64,000 nt of DNA from Eudorina sp. 2006-703-Eu-15 (taxonomy: Eukaryota > Chlorophyta > Chlorophyceae > Chlamydomonadales > Volvocaceae). The notes under the pieces were generated by a model. That model searched no databases. It worked only from the letters and a program-made list of their open reading frames with translations, and was not told the DNA's origin. Shown piece after piece: positions 12,436 to 23,488 of the stretch; positions within the stretch are counted from its first letter, which is position 1, and every line of letters starts with the position of its first letter. The position numbers and the translations under genes are program-made. The stretch is taken from the NCBI GenBank assembly GCA_003117195.1, contig BDSI01000124.1, forward strand, positions 192,010-256,009, in the 5' to 3' direction.

Positions 12436-12600
12436 TGTACTGCTCCTGCCGTGGTGCTCTCGCGGGAACTGAGACGCCGGGCCGACACGCTGTGCCACCG
12501 GCCGCCAGAGCCACCATACTCGATCGCTGCCGCCCGCCAGGGCCACCAGTGGCTGTAGCCCCGACCTGGAACGCGCTGTGTCACGCACGTCCTGCCTGTG
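12436..12600 (+). repeat. Dispersed repeat, copy 1 (partner at 55041-55220)
   Basis: Shares blocks such as CTCTCGCGGGAACTGAGA, CCACCGGCCGCCAGAGCC and CACGCACGTCCTG, in the same order, with 55041-55220. Spacer lengths differ by small indels. The best conserved part, read on the minus strand, encodes RRLSSREST in both copies, but no intact long frame supports a protein. Confidence 0.65.
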
Positions 12601-13718
12601 TCATGACAGACCGTTGACGTTGTCCATGTGCTGGCCATGCACGGTTGTGGATGTGGCGCAATCCTGGCAACACATGTGCCACGCAAGGCATTATAAGATA
12701 AGGCCTCACTTGAGTGTCCTTTCGCGCGGGCGGCGCCAATCATGTATGAGGCCGTTGCAGGCCAGCACTTTCATCCCGCGCTCGGCTCAGGTACGGGTTA
12801 CAATCTTACAAACCCCTGTCATAACGTTCCGGTGTGAGCGTCAAGTTGCAGTCTAACGGTTTACAACCGGAAAGCAACTATTGTTGGTTGTTAGTTGCAA
12901 GTACTTGGTTGAAAAGGCGGTCGGCCCTACGTCGCCACAGGATATTTTCTGCGGCCTTATCTTACCGTGTGTAAAGCGTCTCTTAAGTGTGTGATGTAGT
13001 TATAACTGATTGCTCTATGTATTCTTAATGTTCGTTGGACGAATATGTTGTTTAGCTGCATAATTGCCCGTTGAAGCTGGTCATAGGGACGTTCCTGGGC
13101 CCTACGCCTTATCGGGACCCCGTTAAGAAGTTGCTTGTGTACGGAAGGCCCAGGGTGAGCCATTGTGGCGCCTTCAGCTAGTGTAAGTTGCGATGAGCTA
13201 GACATACAATAAGCCCCGTGCCATCGCTTAGAATCGGTAGCATGAGTAGCCTCCACTAATTTGATGCGAAGCTCGTGGGTGGGGAACGAGAACGGTAGTA
13301 TCAAAATGCGTTGCCTACGTACAGTGGGTGCATCGATCCGCACCGGCAGGCACCGACCGCTCCTATACGCTTACATACGTATGTAAGCAACTGTGTCCCG
13401 CATCGTATCGCATAGTAGACCACGGATCACGGAGCGTTGGGCATAGCGTGGCAATGAATGGTCATGCAAGCAACGGCCACGTACAGGCGCATCCAACCGT
13501 AAGCCTGGGTCCCGTTTTCCGCCTTCACCTTGGCCTTTACAGCGGTCGGTGCACGTGAGGAAGCGGTGCGAAGTTCTTTCCTAGACATGCACTGACGCTG
13601 CCCAACGGTGCCTACCTGGCCATATCCGCGTGGGGGGAAGAGCCTGGAACGCTTGTGGCGTCAGTCATGTGCGTGCGTGGATATGCGGGGATGGATATGA
13701 ATTCGTGCGGAAGCCGTT

Positions 13719-14303
13719 CTAGGCCGATAGCATTAAGCATGCACTGTGCACACTAGAAATCGCCATCCAAATCCATCGCATTCTGTTTGGATCAAAGGCA
13801 ACCAGTACAGTCATTGACTGCTTTGCGGATGTAAGCAGCAGGTTCGTCCGCGATAATGCAATGTCGCACACCAACACATGCTCTACTGTTTCAGGTTCTT
13901 CTGAGCGTATGGGCGACGGGTGACGTACCGATCGAGCCGTGCGTCCTCCAAAGTAGTGAAACCATGTACGGCAGCCCGTACAGTGCGGCATGGCAATCAA
14001 TACGGACCTGGTTCGTTTGGGTGCCTTAGTATGAATCATCTATCACATCTTCACCACGCCATGCACATCGTCGCACCAACCTCGCCTTGAGCAGTTCACG
14101 CCCCACCGCTTGCCGGTCAACGCAGAGGGCCATTCGCCGGTCAACGCAGAGGTCCCAACCCAGCCCCAACTCCCTTGCATGCGTGTCAGCATCGGTTTCC
14201 ACCAGCAGGTCCACAGCCAAACCATGCTACATTTCTGACAACACAGACGTTTGGCCCCCCTGTGGCCCCAGCCCGTCCTCACAAAAGCGGAGCCCCAACA
14301 CAC
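13719..14303 (-). pseudogene. C-terminal remnant of a LINE-type reverse transcriptase
   Basis: On the minus strand the readable pieces include ARELGLGWDLCVDR, ELLKARLVRRCAWRG, HCTGCRTWF and EEPETVEHVLVCD. The order helical region, then C-x2-C, then E-T-x-E-H-V-L-x-x-C is typical of the zinc-knuckle tail of non-LTR retrotransposon ORF2. The pieces lie in more than one frame and no catalytic YXDD domain is visible, so this is a decayed 3' fragment. A 17-nt block is duplicated at 14112-14128 and 14136-14152 with a 24-nt period, which adds eight codons without changing frame. It could instead be part of a host gene with a similar Cys/His tail. Confidence 0.4.
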
Positions 14304-15275
14304 CCCTCGCCCTCACCAGCTCCACCCATAACACCGGCCCTCAGCGCCGCAGGCTGCGCGGATGGGTCTACAAGTACATACCGCCCAAAGCCATCCCCCG
14401 CATGCCCGCATCTGTCCCGACAGGATCCATCCATCAATACTTTCAGTCAAAGCGCCTCCTTGACAGCCGAACCGTCACCCAGCCAGAGCCGCAGTACTTC
14501 CAAACTCGCCGGGATCCACCCGGCCCCGAGCGGTCTACGAAGTTCGATGCCGACTTACGTGGGTAGAGGGGCCGTGCATCGCAGTAAGCCGTAAAAGAAA
14601 GCGGAAAAATGAACCCCTGCCCCACGGACCGCGTTGGCCGATGCAGTCTCTCGGAGGCGCCATATAGATATAGCAGTGAACGGGAAAAAAAGAGCCAAGA
14701 CATAACGGCAGCAGCAGCAGCAGCAGCAGGTAACGAGTACACTCGGACGGACTTGAACATCGACATCTCCACCGGAGGTCAGCTTCGAGAGACGTCGCAT
14801 TCTAAATCGAACCGAATTTGCACAAAATCCATGTAGCCAAATGCCCATGAACGCGTGCTTGGCCAACGCGCGCGGCCGGACGGTGCGCCCCTGACACCAG
14901 CTGCACACGATATATATCCACCAACTTTGCATGGCGTGAACCGCAAACAGCTGCGGCTGGGTCACCTGCATGGCCGACGTTCCCCTCACGCCAAGCAGGA
15001 AACGCGAGCGTTGACATCGCTCACCCACACCCCCCTCTGAGCCCTCCTCCCCGATACCCTTACTCCCGGCACGACACCGCGCGGCCGAACCGGTCTGACG
15101 TCGTCTTTGCGCATGCTGCAAACTTCTCCCCTTGATTGCCGGCACTTCATGCACGTCCCAAGTACGGCGTTTAGCGCATCCCAGCGTGGCCCGGCCTGAC
15201 ACGTGTCCCACGGTCTCCTCGCCGTCTCAACGTGGTCCAGCCGGGCAGGGGTCGGTCTCCTCGCCGACCGCTCGA
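14304..15275. other. Spacer with a GCA microsatellite, no gene
   Basis: Carries a (GCA)n tract near 14707-14730 and overlapping GC-rich frames without motifs. It probably includes the 3'UTR of the minus-strand gene that stops at 15276, but no nearby TGTAA was found on that strand. Confidence 0.4.
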
Positions 15276-17769
15276 TCATAATCTGATGACGGGCGACCGC
15301 TCCATCAGCGCTTCATGGTACTTCAGGAGCAACGTCAGCCGCTGCTCCTTGCTGCCGCCCGCACCGCTGTCCCAGAAGGCCTGGGCCGCCTGTGGGACCA
15401 CGAGAGGGGCGCGCGCACAGCGTCCGGGGTGCGGACTGTGGGATACGGGCTGAGGGGTGCGGAGCGGCCACGTGAGGCTGTTTTGGCACATGGCCGGGTC
15501 TACGGATGAACACTATATTAATACGAATGAAAAATAAATGTCCATGAGGTTCGGTGACGAAGGAATGGTAGGGAGTAACAGGATAACGTCCCGCGCAACC
15601 CCAAGGTGACCAAAATTGTATCCGGGGCAACGTAAGTTAAAACTACGCAAGCACGCGAAAGGGGGCTGAGAGCTGAGACAGTTGCCTGGGCGATATCAGC
15701 GCAACAGAAGCCTGTCAACTCAACACGACACATCCCGCATGCCCCGTGTCAGCCCCGCCTTCCGTACACACCTGATGCAGCAACCGCTTCAGGTCCAACC
15801 GTGGTGCATTGTACACCTGTACGGCATCGAGCAACTCCCGCGCCGCCATCTCCACCGCCGCCGCGTGCTCGGCTGTACGGCACTCAACCAGGACCGTTTG
15901 GGCCCGAAGCTGCGGCAGAAAGGCCTGGATGTACAGCCCCCGGGCCCCGTCGGCGTCGCCCCGGCGATCCTGCGCCTTCGCCGGCGCCTTGCCCGACAGC
16001 CACAGCATCCACTCCCGCAACGCGGCCGGTGCCTGGGCGATTGCCGCCAAGAAGGGGGCCTGAAGTCGGACCAGGAACGTCGACTCCCTCTCAACGAGCA
16101 TTGATGTGGCGGTTTCGGCCGACGGAACGGTCCGCCAACCGGCACGCCCTGCCGCTGCTGCACCCACGCCCGTCTCATCCGCTGCGCCCCGGAGCGTGTC
16201 CGCCGGAGGCGGCGCCGCATCGAGTCGCTGAAGGGCGAGCTCCGCAACCAAGTCCAGCATCTCCGGGCCGCCGACAGCCGCCCAGTCGCGGTCCGCCTGC
16301 AGCGCGGCCCACCGCTGGCGGCAGCAGCCGCCGGCTGGGGCGCTTTGGTCCGCCCCCGCCGTGGGTTCCGACGAGGTATGACCCAGATCAATTACACCGC
16401 CGTTCAGGAGGAGACCTTGGGGCAGCCCGAGCTCCCGGACGACGCGGAGGGTCTGGTCCAGCGGGTCGCGCGCCGGCGGATGGATGTACTCCACTGTGAA
16501 GTCCTTGCACCACAGCGCCAGCCTGCGCAGATCGTGCAGCTGCTCCTCCTCTTGACCGCGATCGTAGGTCCCGTGTAAAGCGAGGACGTTAATCGTGAAC
16601 GACGGCAGCGTCAGGTCGATCGGCAGCACCACGAGCTGCGCGACCTCAGCGAGGCACTGCAGGTCGGACGCGCAGGCGTGGTGAAAGCTGACGACGCGAC
16701 CCGCCTCGAAGCTGATCACCCACATAGAGATGCCTCCGCCAGCGTGGTAGATCTTCAGGGACAGGCGCGACAGCCGGGGAGGCGGTCGGGAAAGGAGGTT
16801 CTGCAGCTGCGCCGCGTTGGTGTCGACCCCCTGGATTTCGAGCTCGACCGTTTCGAGCGAGCGCAGCAAGGATGAAGTAGAGTTGATCCATGACAGACCG
16901 AGGCCACCGAAGTCAACGGAGCCGGGGCTGGGGCCGTCGCCCTGCTCCTCGTCGTCTTCCTCGGGGGTGACTGGAAACACGCCCAAGTACCGAAGGCGAC
17001 GCTCCAGCGCGCCCGCGCGAGGCGACAGCAACAAAGGGAAATTGCCGATGAGGGTCAACTCCTCCAGCTGCGTCAGCGATTCGAGGGCATCGTACAGAAG
17101 CTGCTGCTCGTGCGCATCCACGTTCGGAATTTCCAGCGTGACGCTGCACAGCGAGCCCAGCCGCAAGAGGACCACTGACAACGCCAGGATTGCTTGCAAC
17201 GATGTATAGCGGGAGTCATCAGATACTACCGTCAGGTGCTTGAGCCGGCGAAGACATTCCGACGGCTGGCCCTCAAAAGGTACGGTCAACAAGGTGAGGG
17301 GCTCGGATTCATCAATTGGACTCGCAACTGAAAGACGCAGGTCCGTAAGCCTAGGCCAACGCCACAAAGGACAGGAGGCCGATGGGCCGAATCCCAGCCA
17401 ACCCACGCGCATATTGATATCTTCGACGTTACCATCGACGGCGTCGCGGAGAGCCCGACACGCCAGGCGCGCATTTTTGAGACTATGGCTTGACCTCAAG
17501 GCCTCAAACAGTGCCTCCTTTCCATAACTGCAAAGCTCATCAAGAACAGTGAGGAGAGTTTTCATATGAATGGTTGCGTAATACTTGAAGCCCTCTTTCT
17601 CTAGAGCAGTTGAGCTTTTACTACTTGAGCCGCAACGATCTTTTTGCCGTATGCCTGCTGCTCGTCCAATTACGGTTGCACCCACGCTGCCACGCACGAC
17701 ACGACGACAGCGCACTAATCGCCAGGACATCATTTCCCCATAACTGACAGCACTAGTGTCATCAAACAT
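15276..17769 (-). CDS. F-box-like / leucine-rich protein, two exons
   Basis: Exon 1 is 17769-15772. The donor CAG|GTGTGT ends it in phase 0. A good acceptor (tggtcccacag) opens exon 2 at 15389-15276, giving the C-terminus AAQAFWDSGAGGSKEQR to SPVIRL and TGA. The total is about 703 residues. An in-frame ATG at 17565 begins MKTLLTVLDELCSYGKEALF and may be the true start; the 68 residues before it look unstructured. Near the N-terminus, LKNARLACRALRDAVDGNV matches the F-box-like opening common in algal leucine-rich proteins. The middle has LRR-like strands (LRRLKHLTVVS, LEELTLIGNFPLLL, LRSLETVELEI). Such proteins often present substrates to SCF ubiquitin ligases, but the F-box is weak here, so this is inference. 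It is transcribed away from the F-box/ankyrin gene at 18337. Confidence 0.75.
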
Positions 17770-18336
17770 AATTGTAAAGTAGGCGGTAATTGGGTAATGA
17801 AAAGGGCATGTGTGGAATAATGCACATCAGCTGTCGCAGAATAAGGACCGAGCGCGACCTAGCAAAGGTCGGCACACACGGCGTTGCGTCCCTCACATGC
17901 GCGCGTGGATTTGCTCCCTGGTTCATGCTTGCGTTTGAGGGCGGTGTTAAGCCTTGGCGTGCGGATCTTGCGTCCTCCCTGTCCTCCTAGCAGAGCCTGC
18001 ATCGCACAGTCAATTCAATGCATCTAATTCTCTTCATGCTGATATTGAGTGGGAGGAAGGGCAGTATACGTTGGACCGGATATAGCATTTGGATGAAGTG
18101 ATCAGAGCTCTGTCCGTGAGCTCTGTCGTTACCTGTCGACGACTGTACGACATGGTACACCTGACTGACGACAGTACCGTGTCGGACATGGGCTGGTCGA
18201 AACAATAATACTTACATCGTGGAAACATATACTCAAAATATCGGTATGAGATGACAAGGGGAGGTTAGATAGCGCCCTGGGCTGCAGAATAACAAGTCAA
18301 GCCAAACAAATGCCATTCAACAAAACATAGGCAGGC
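17770..18336. promoter_or_regulatory. Shared divergent promoter region
   Basis: 567 bp separate the start of the minus-strand leucine-rich gene and the plus-strand F-box/ankyrin gene. It must hold both 5'UTRs and promoters. It is less GC-rich than the flanking exons, and I see no TATA box I would trust. If the first gene really starts at 17565 the region is 771 bp. Confidence 0.45.
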
Positions 18337-20485
18337 ATGAATCGAACGATGACATGTATTCGCAAGAATACAACGTGGCATGACCTCCCTGATGAGCTCC
18401 TTGGCCGCATCTCGGGTTTCCTTCCTGCAAACGACGTCGCATGCAAGCTACGATTGCTTGATAAGGCAACCTACAAGCTGCTGCGGAACAAACGCAATGT
18501 CAGGATGTCGCAATGCTGCCCGAAGCACGCTTTCCGCTGGCGTTGGGGCTGTCCCGGTGCTGGCAGCCGCCACAGCTTGAAGCAGCGGCGCTCGCTCCTG
18601 GTGCTCACTGCCTGCAGCGGCAGCCTGCAGAACCTCCAGACCGCCTTCGCCGCTTCTGGCTGTCCTCTCGTTGAGGAGGTGTTCGAAGCCGCAGCCGGGG
18701 CTGGGCACCTGCACATCTGCCAGTGGCTCGCCGCCAGGGGCTGCCCCCTGGGCGCGAACACGCTGGCCCTCGCCTTCAAGGCGGGCCACGTCGGCACCAC
18801 GCAGTGGCTGCTGCAGCTCTTGGACGAGCAGGGCGAGCCCGTCCGGCGCGCCCTTACCGAGGCGGCGCTCATCTCCGCAGCCGGCGCGGGCGACCGGGCC
18901 ACGTGCGACATGATGATCGCGGCCAACGGCGTCACCAGGGACACCGTGCGCGCAGCTTGCTCAGCGGCGCTCGGCGGTCATGGAGCCCTCACGGAGCGGC
19001 TGCTCGGACTGCTGCCGCCGCTGACCCCGCTGGAAACCGAACCCGAAGGCGCCCAGCGCGCCGCCCACGTCATGCGCGCCGCCGTGGTGGCCTGCGCAGC
19101 CTACGGCCTTCCGCTGGCGACGCTGCGGGGCCTGTGCGACGCAGGGCCGCTGGCACAGCACGCGGCCACGCAGCGGCCGCTCTTCGCCGCGTCCGTGCTC
19201 GGGCAGGCGTACGCCAGCCCCACACCCGACTGGCAGGCCAAGGTGGACTGGCTGGAGAGGGACGTCGGGGCAGGGCCGCTGTGCACCGCCTTTGTAAATT
19301 GGGATGAGTTGCTGCGGCGTCCGGACGCGTTGGACCGAGTAGCCCGACTGCGGCGGCGATGCGCCGCAGCCGCCGGCGCAGCGGCTGTCGGCGGCGGGTT
19401 CCCCGACCGCGACGTCCTGCTGGCCGCGACCCGTGGGTCGCACCTGGGGGTACTCCGCTACCTGCATGCCGAGGCGGGGGAGGCGGTGATTATTGGTGTG
19501 GACGCGGCGGCAGAGGCCGCGGCGATGGGGAGTGTGACGGTGCTGGTGGAACTGTTGGCGCTTGGCTGGCCGCTGGGGCCTGCTGCGGTGGGGCGGGCGG
19601 CAGCGCACGGCCACCTGGATGTGCTGCGGTGGCTGGCGGAGCCGCATGGGGGCCCAGCGGGCGGGGAGGCGGCCCTGGCGGCGGCTCTGGCCGCGGGGCC
19701 GGCCCTGATGGGGGCGGCCGCGTCGTCGGGCAGCCTGGAGCTGGTGCGGTGGCTGCGGGAGGAGCGGGGCTGCGCCTGGGATGCGTACGCGTTCGGCAGG
19801 GCGGCACGGGTGGGTAACGAGGCGCTGCTGGAGTGGATGGCGGCGCAGGGCTGCCCCATGGGGGTGAGTGGGTGGCTGGGAGGGAGCCTGGGCGGGACTG
19901 CGGGAGGGGCGCCAAGAAGGCGAGGTTGTTGCATGAAAGCGAAGAGGACGGTGGCTCAGCGCTCAGGTCGAGCGCATGGGATTGGGCCGCTCGACGGGGC
20001 CTCGGCGGGTGCGTCTAAGCCGGGTTTGATGAACGTTCCTGTTTCACGCCGTCCCCGGCGCCGTGTCCACGGGGGGCCTCCCCTGGAGTGTGTATTGCAG
20101 CACGACTGGCTGACCAAGTTGATTGCTGAATCCCCCGTCTGTTCGTGCCTGTATATCCCGTACCCCCCAGGCCTCGGGGGGACCGTATATCCTTGCTGGC
20201 CGCAACAGCGACTTCTCCACGCTCCGAGCCCTGCGACGGCTGGGCTGCCCCTGGGACCCGACCGGCGCCACCTTCAACTGGGCGGTGTACGACGAGGATG
20301 AGTCGCTGCTGGGTCGCGCGTGCGCGTGCGGCCTGCCTGTGCTGCGTTGGCTCCGAGACCAGGGGTGCCCGGTGCAGTGGACTGCGGCGCGGTGGCGCGC
20401 GGAGATGCGGAGGGACCCGGATGCGGGGGAGGTACTGGCCTGGATAGAGGGGGAGGCCCAACGCGACGAGCCCCGCGGCGCTTAG
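18337..20485 (+). CDS. F-box-like ankyrin-repeat protein, paralogue 1
   Basis: Exon 1 is 18337-19863 and ends CPMG|GTGAGT. The intron is 19864-20170. Exon 2 is 20171-20485 (acceptor taccccccag, stop TAG). Both joins are in phase 0 and give 613 residues. Residues 16-48 (DLPDELLGRISGFL, then NDVACKLRLLDKAT) form an F-box-like motif. The rest is degenerate ankyrin-type repeats of about 30 residues with the signature A-A-x-x-G-H-L-x-x-x-x-W-L then GCP, for example AGAGHLHICQWLAARGCP. F-box proteins with ankyrin repeats usually recruit targets to SCF ubiquitin ligases; the target is unknown. Intron position and phase match the paralogue at 57259. Exon 1 is strongly GC-rich, as is normal for this family. 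Confidence 0.9.
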
Positions 20486-22333
20486 GGTTCAGGTCAGGCC
20501 CGCAGGGGCCCGCCCGGCCTACCAACGAGTTGAACGGAGGGATCAGGCGCAACAGTGATGTTGGGCGCGGCAGCAGTGATGAGGTGGGGGTAAGGGGGCA
20601 TTGTGACGTGAGCGTAGGGGCTGATGATCCGGTGTTTCGTCAGGTTGGGTTCAGCTGTCGGGCGGAACCCGCAGCAGCTCAGCAGGTTCGATGGGCCTGC
20701 GGTCGGCCGTTCGGCCAGCTGCAGAGCTGGACGGGTTGGAGAGGCCAACCCAACAAACCCTACTATTCACGAACCCCACGAACCAATCATTTGCACCAAG
20801 TTACGCATCCCAATGTACGAGAGTACGATCTGAGTGCTCATGAGGGTATCAGTGCATGAGCAGGGTTGACAGGAGCGCGCGGGCGGGTCCCTTACGTGCC
20901 AAGAGAGGGACAGGTGGTTGAGCGATGCACATGGCAACGTCCTAACGTGCGCGCTGCGCGGTCGGCAAGGTGATAAGAGCGTCACCGACCGCGGTTCAGG
21001 CACCACGCTCGATGGCCCACCATCCATCGGTGATGAACATCATTTCCGACATGGCATGACTGAGCAGACACGGGCAGGCATGTGCAGCAGCGCTCCAGAT
21101 ACACACTCGGGGCGGACCGCTGGACCCCCGACCCCCGGGCCACCCCCGCCCTGTCGAGAGCGGCTGGAGAATGGGCAAGGCGCGGATCCCGTTGCGCGGT
21201 CTCGTGTACGTGTTTTACGGCGGTCATGACTGTCCCATGACCGCGCTCCTCATGCACTTGGATGTGACCAGCCCGAACCCGGCAGGCCAACCCTCGCTCT
21301 CTTTGGGACCCCGGAACTCGACACAAACACAATCCTGCAGCAGCAGCGCAGCAGCAGCGCAGCAGCAGACCGCCGTCGCGCCCGAAGCGCGGCGAAGGCC
21401 ATGTGGCCGCTCGCCTTTTAAAGTCGGATCCGCACGATTCCTCCAGTACATGATGTCGAGTGCCCGGGGTTTCGCCTCAGGCAGGTGCGTTCGTACATAC
21501 ATTTGGGTACCCCGTCGGAGTCCGGTGCACGCTCCACACAGCAATATTCAGTAATAAGCAATTGCAAGCAATCAGCAGTTGTAAGTCAGACTCCCCATGC
21601 CAGCAGTTGTAAGCCATCACGAGCACGACTCAGCCCCCGTTTCGATGCCCAGTGCTGCCGGGCAAGACCACGCTCCACACCGGGGCCGTCAGGGAGGAGA
21701 ACACTCCGGCAACCGCTCCGTTGGGGCTGGGTTCGCAGCCCTTGGTTAGCGTCAGGTCCGGTCAGACATGTACACTACACGCACGCGCGCGCGGCACGTG
21801 TTCTGATAAGTGGTTTGGGTCCCGCGGGTTTCCTCGCCACACAAACATCGCGCATGCGATAACGGAGCGCAACACAGACGCAAACACAGACGCCGACACG
21901 CACACCGGGTCGGGTGAAAAATCTTGCACACCAACTCGCCAAGCACACCAACAGACCTGAGGCATTTCGACATCTGCAGTTTCGCACACCGTCCAGCAAA
22001 CTTAAAGCGCGCTGGCACAGCGTAACAATGAGACCCAGCACCCTTCAGGCGAAACAGTACTTCTTACGTGACCTGGAGACCCAGAGCACTCAGGTGCCAA
22101 CGCCTGACCGGCTGACACCGACAGCCAGCAGCGCGAGGCAGCAGCACCAGCTGGCTGGTACCACGAGGGGGCCCAACCGGCGGGGTGCCACCCACTCCCA
22201 CTCCGTCGTGAAGTCCGCACATCCGCAAGGTCGGGTACCCACGCCAATTAGGGTCGCGTCGTCACCGGGGAGTGCATCATGCCAACGAGATAGTGCAGCA
22301 CGGCAACGACCGCCTTGCGCCCGTTGGGGCTGA
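20486..22333. other. 3'UTR and intergenic sequence
   Basis: The first TGTAA after the stop is at 21580-21584, with another at 21608-21612. A CAG/GCA-rich tract lies near 21333-21369. No further gene is recognisable before the 3' end of the PHD-finger gene. Confidence 0.45.
21580..21584 (+). other. Candidate TGTAA poly(A) signal of F-box/ankyrin paralogue 1
   Basis: First TGTAA on this strand after the TAG at 20485, implying a 3'UTR of about 1.1 kb. A second copy at 21608 lies in a near-duplicate context (cagcagttgtaag in both). Confidence 0.4.
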
Positions 22334-22338
22334 TTACA
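22334..22338 (-). other. TGTAA poly(A) signal of the PHD-finger gene
   Basis: Minus-strand TGTAA, 269 bp downstream of the stop at 22607. Confidence 0.5.
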
Positions 22339-22606
22339 AGTCTAGGTACGGGCAAAAGCGCCGCGGAAGCACCACCACAGCGTTGTCCCCGTCTCGCGCC
22401 TGGTGGATCGAGACAGCCGCCTCGGGTCCTACGAGGCAGACATCGCCCGCACATCACCCATGCATTGACCGCGACGAAATACAGCCATTGGCCGCCCGCC
22501 AGTCAAAGAATCGAGCAGAACTGCCAGGAATCCAAGGAAGCAACCGTCACTCGGTCGAGCTAGGGCCTGCCGCTGCAGCATGCTCCGTAGAGAGGCCGCC
22601 GCCCTT

Positions 22607-23488
22607 CTACTTCCCCTGGGCGGCCGCCTTGCCGCGCTTCTTGGACTTCGGCTCGGCGGCCTCACCCTTCACGTCCTTTTCCTTCTTCCGCTTCGTGGGC
22701 GCCCCACTGTCCTTGGCCTTGCCCTTCTTCTCCTTGGCCTGTTCCTTGGCCTTGCCCTTTTTATCCTTTTGCTTCTCTTCCCCGTTGGGCTTATCGTCGC
22801 CCAACTGCTCGGGGTTCTCTTCCCCGTCCGCCTCCTCCTCGTCTGGCTCTTCCTCCTCCGCCTCCTCCCCAACCACCTCCTCCCCAATCACGTCCTCCGC
22901 AACTGTGGGCCGGCACCTGCGGCAGAAGAAGTCCTCGTCCTCACGCAGGTTCTTCTTCAGCCCGGCACACCTCGCGTGGACGCTCTTGTTGCAGTCTTCG
23001 CAGATATAGGCAAGGCCGTAAGCTGCGTCGCCAGTCTCCTTGCTGCAAACCCAGCAGACCTCTTTTATCAAGCCCAGCACGAAGTGGTCCGGCTTCGAGG
23101 TAGCCCACAGCTCCACGGTGTCTCCCGATAACACCTCCGCCTTGTATTTGCGCGAGGTGACCATGTAGTTTCTAACTTTCATCAGATCGACCCGACCGGA
23201 AGTCTCTCCAGCTGTCTCCGGTTTCTCCACCAGCTCGTATCTTGCCTCAATCGGCGCGCATTCCCGCCCGCCAACTTCTTTCCCAGGAGGCTGGACATAA
23301 ATTGTCAGCGAGCCGCCCGGCTGAACATCTGAAGATGACAGATGCTCCTTAATTTTATCGTGAGTAACTTCGAAATATTCTGGTCCATCGTGGTCCTTGT
23401 CATACCAGGGTTCATCTGCAACCACGCTGATAAGCGGCTCCGAGCCTGGGAGCCGCTCGAGACGTTCGACACGATCGTCACTCTTCAT
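22607..23488 (-). CDS. PHD-finger protein with acidic and lysine-rich tail, intronless
   Basis: One uninterrupted frame of 293 codons from ATG at 23488 to TAG at 22607. A perfect C4HC3 PHD finger is formed by Cys145, Cys148, Cys163, Cys166, His171, Cys174, Cys189 and Cys192, spaced C-x2-C-x14-C-x2-C-x4-H-x2-C-x14-C-x2-C. PHD fingers bind zinc and usually read histone H3 tails in the nucleus. Residues 1-144 have no family I recognise (WYDKDHDGPEYFEVT and SGDTVELWATSKPDHFV lie here). After residue 200 comes an acidic Glu/Asp block, then Lys-rich repeats such as KDKKGKAKEQAKEKKGK, which are likely nuclear localisation and nucleic-acid contacts. The lack of introns is unusual beside its neighbours and could mean a retrogene. 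It is divergent from the thioredoxin f gene. Confidence 0.88.
   Translation of the reverse strand: MKSDDRVERLERLPGSEPLISVVADEPWYDKDHDGPEYFEVTHDKIKEHLSSSDVQPGGSLTIYVQPPGKEVGGRECAPIEARYELVEKPETAGETSGRVDLMKVRNYMVTSRKYKAEVLSGDTVELWATSKPDHFVLGLIKEVCWVCSKETGDAAYGLAYICEDCNKSVHARCAGLKKNLREDEDFFCRRCRPTVAEDVIGEEVVGEEAEEEEPDEEEADGEENPEQLGDDKPNGEEKQKDKKGKAKEQAKEKKGKAKDSGAPTKRKKEKDVKGEAAEPKSKKRGKAAAQGK

Larger units (their letters stand above)
10972..13718. other. Intergenic region with repeats, no recognisable gene
   Basis: Contains the GTAAC element end (12005-12027) and one copy of a longer repeat shared with 55 kb (12436-12600). Other open frames are short and without motifs. The 11280-11480 and 12840-13050 stretches are comparatively AT-rich. 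Confidence 0.45.

Noticed and set aside
15801..16499. 232-codon plus-strand frame
   Set aside because: Antisense shadow of the leucine-rich protein gene; its Pro/Arg/Ser content mirrors the GC-rich coding strand.
22272..23009. 245-codon plus-strand frame with hydrophobic Phe/Leu/Ser runs
   Set aside because: Antisense of the Lys- and Glu-rich tail of the PHD gene, which yields false hydrophobic segments.
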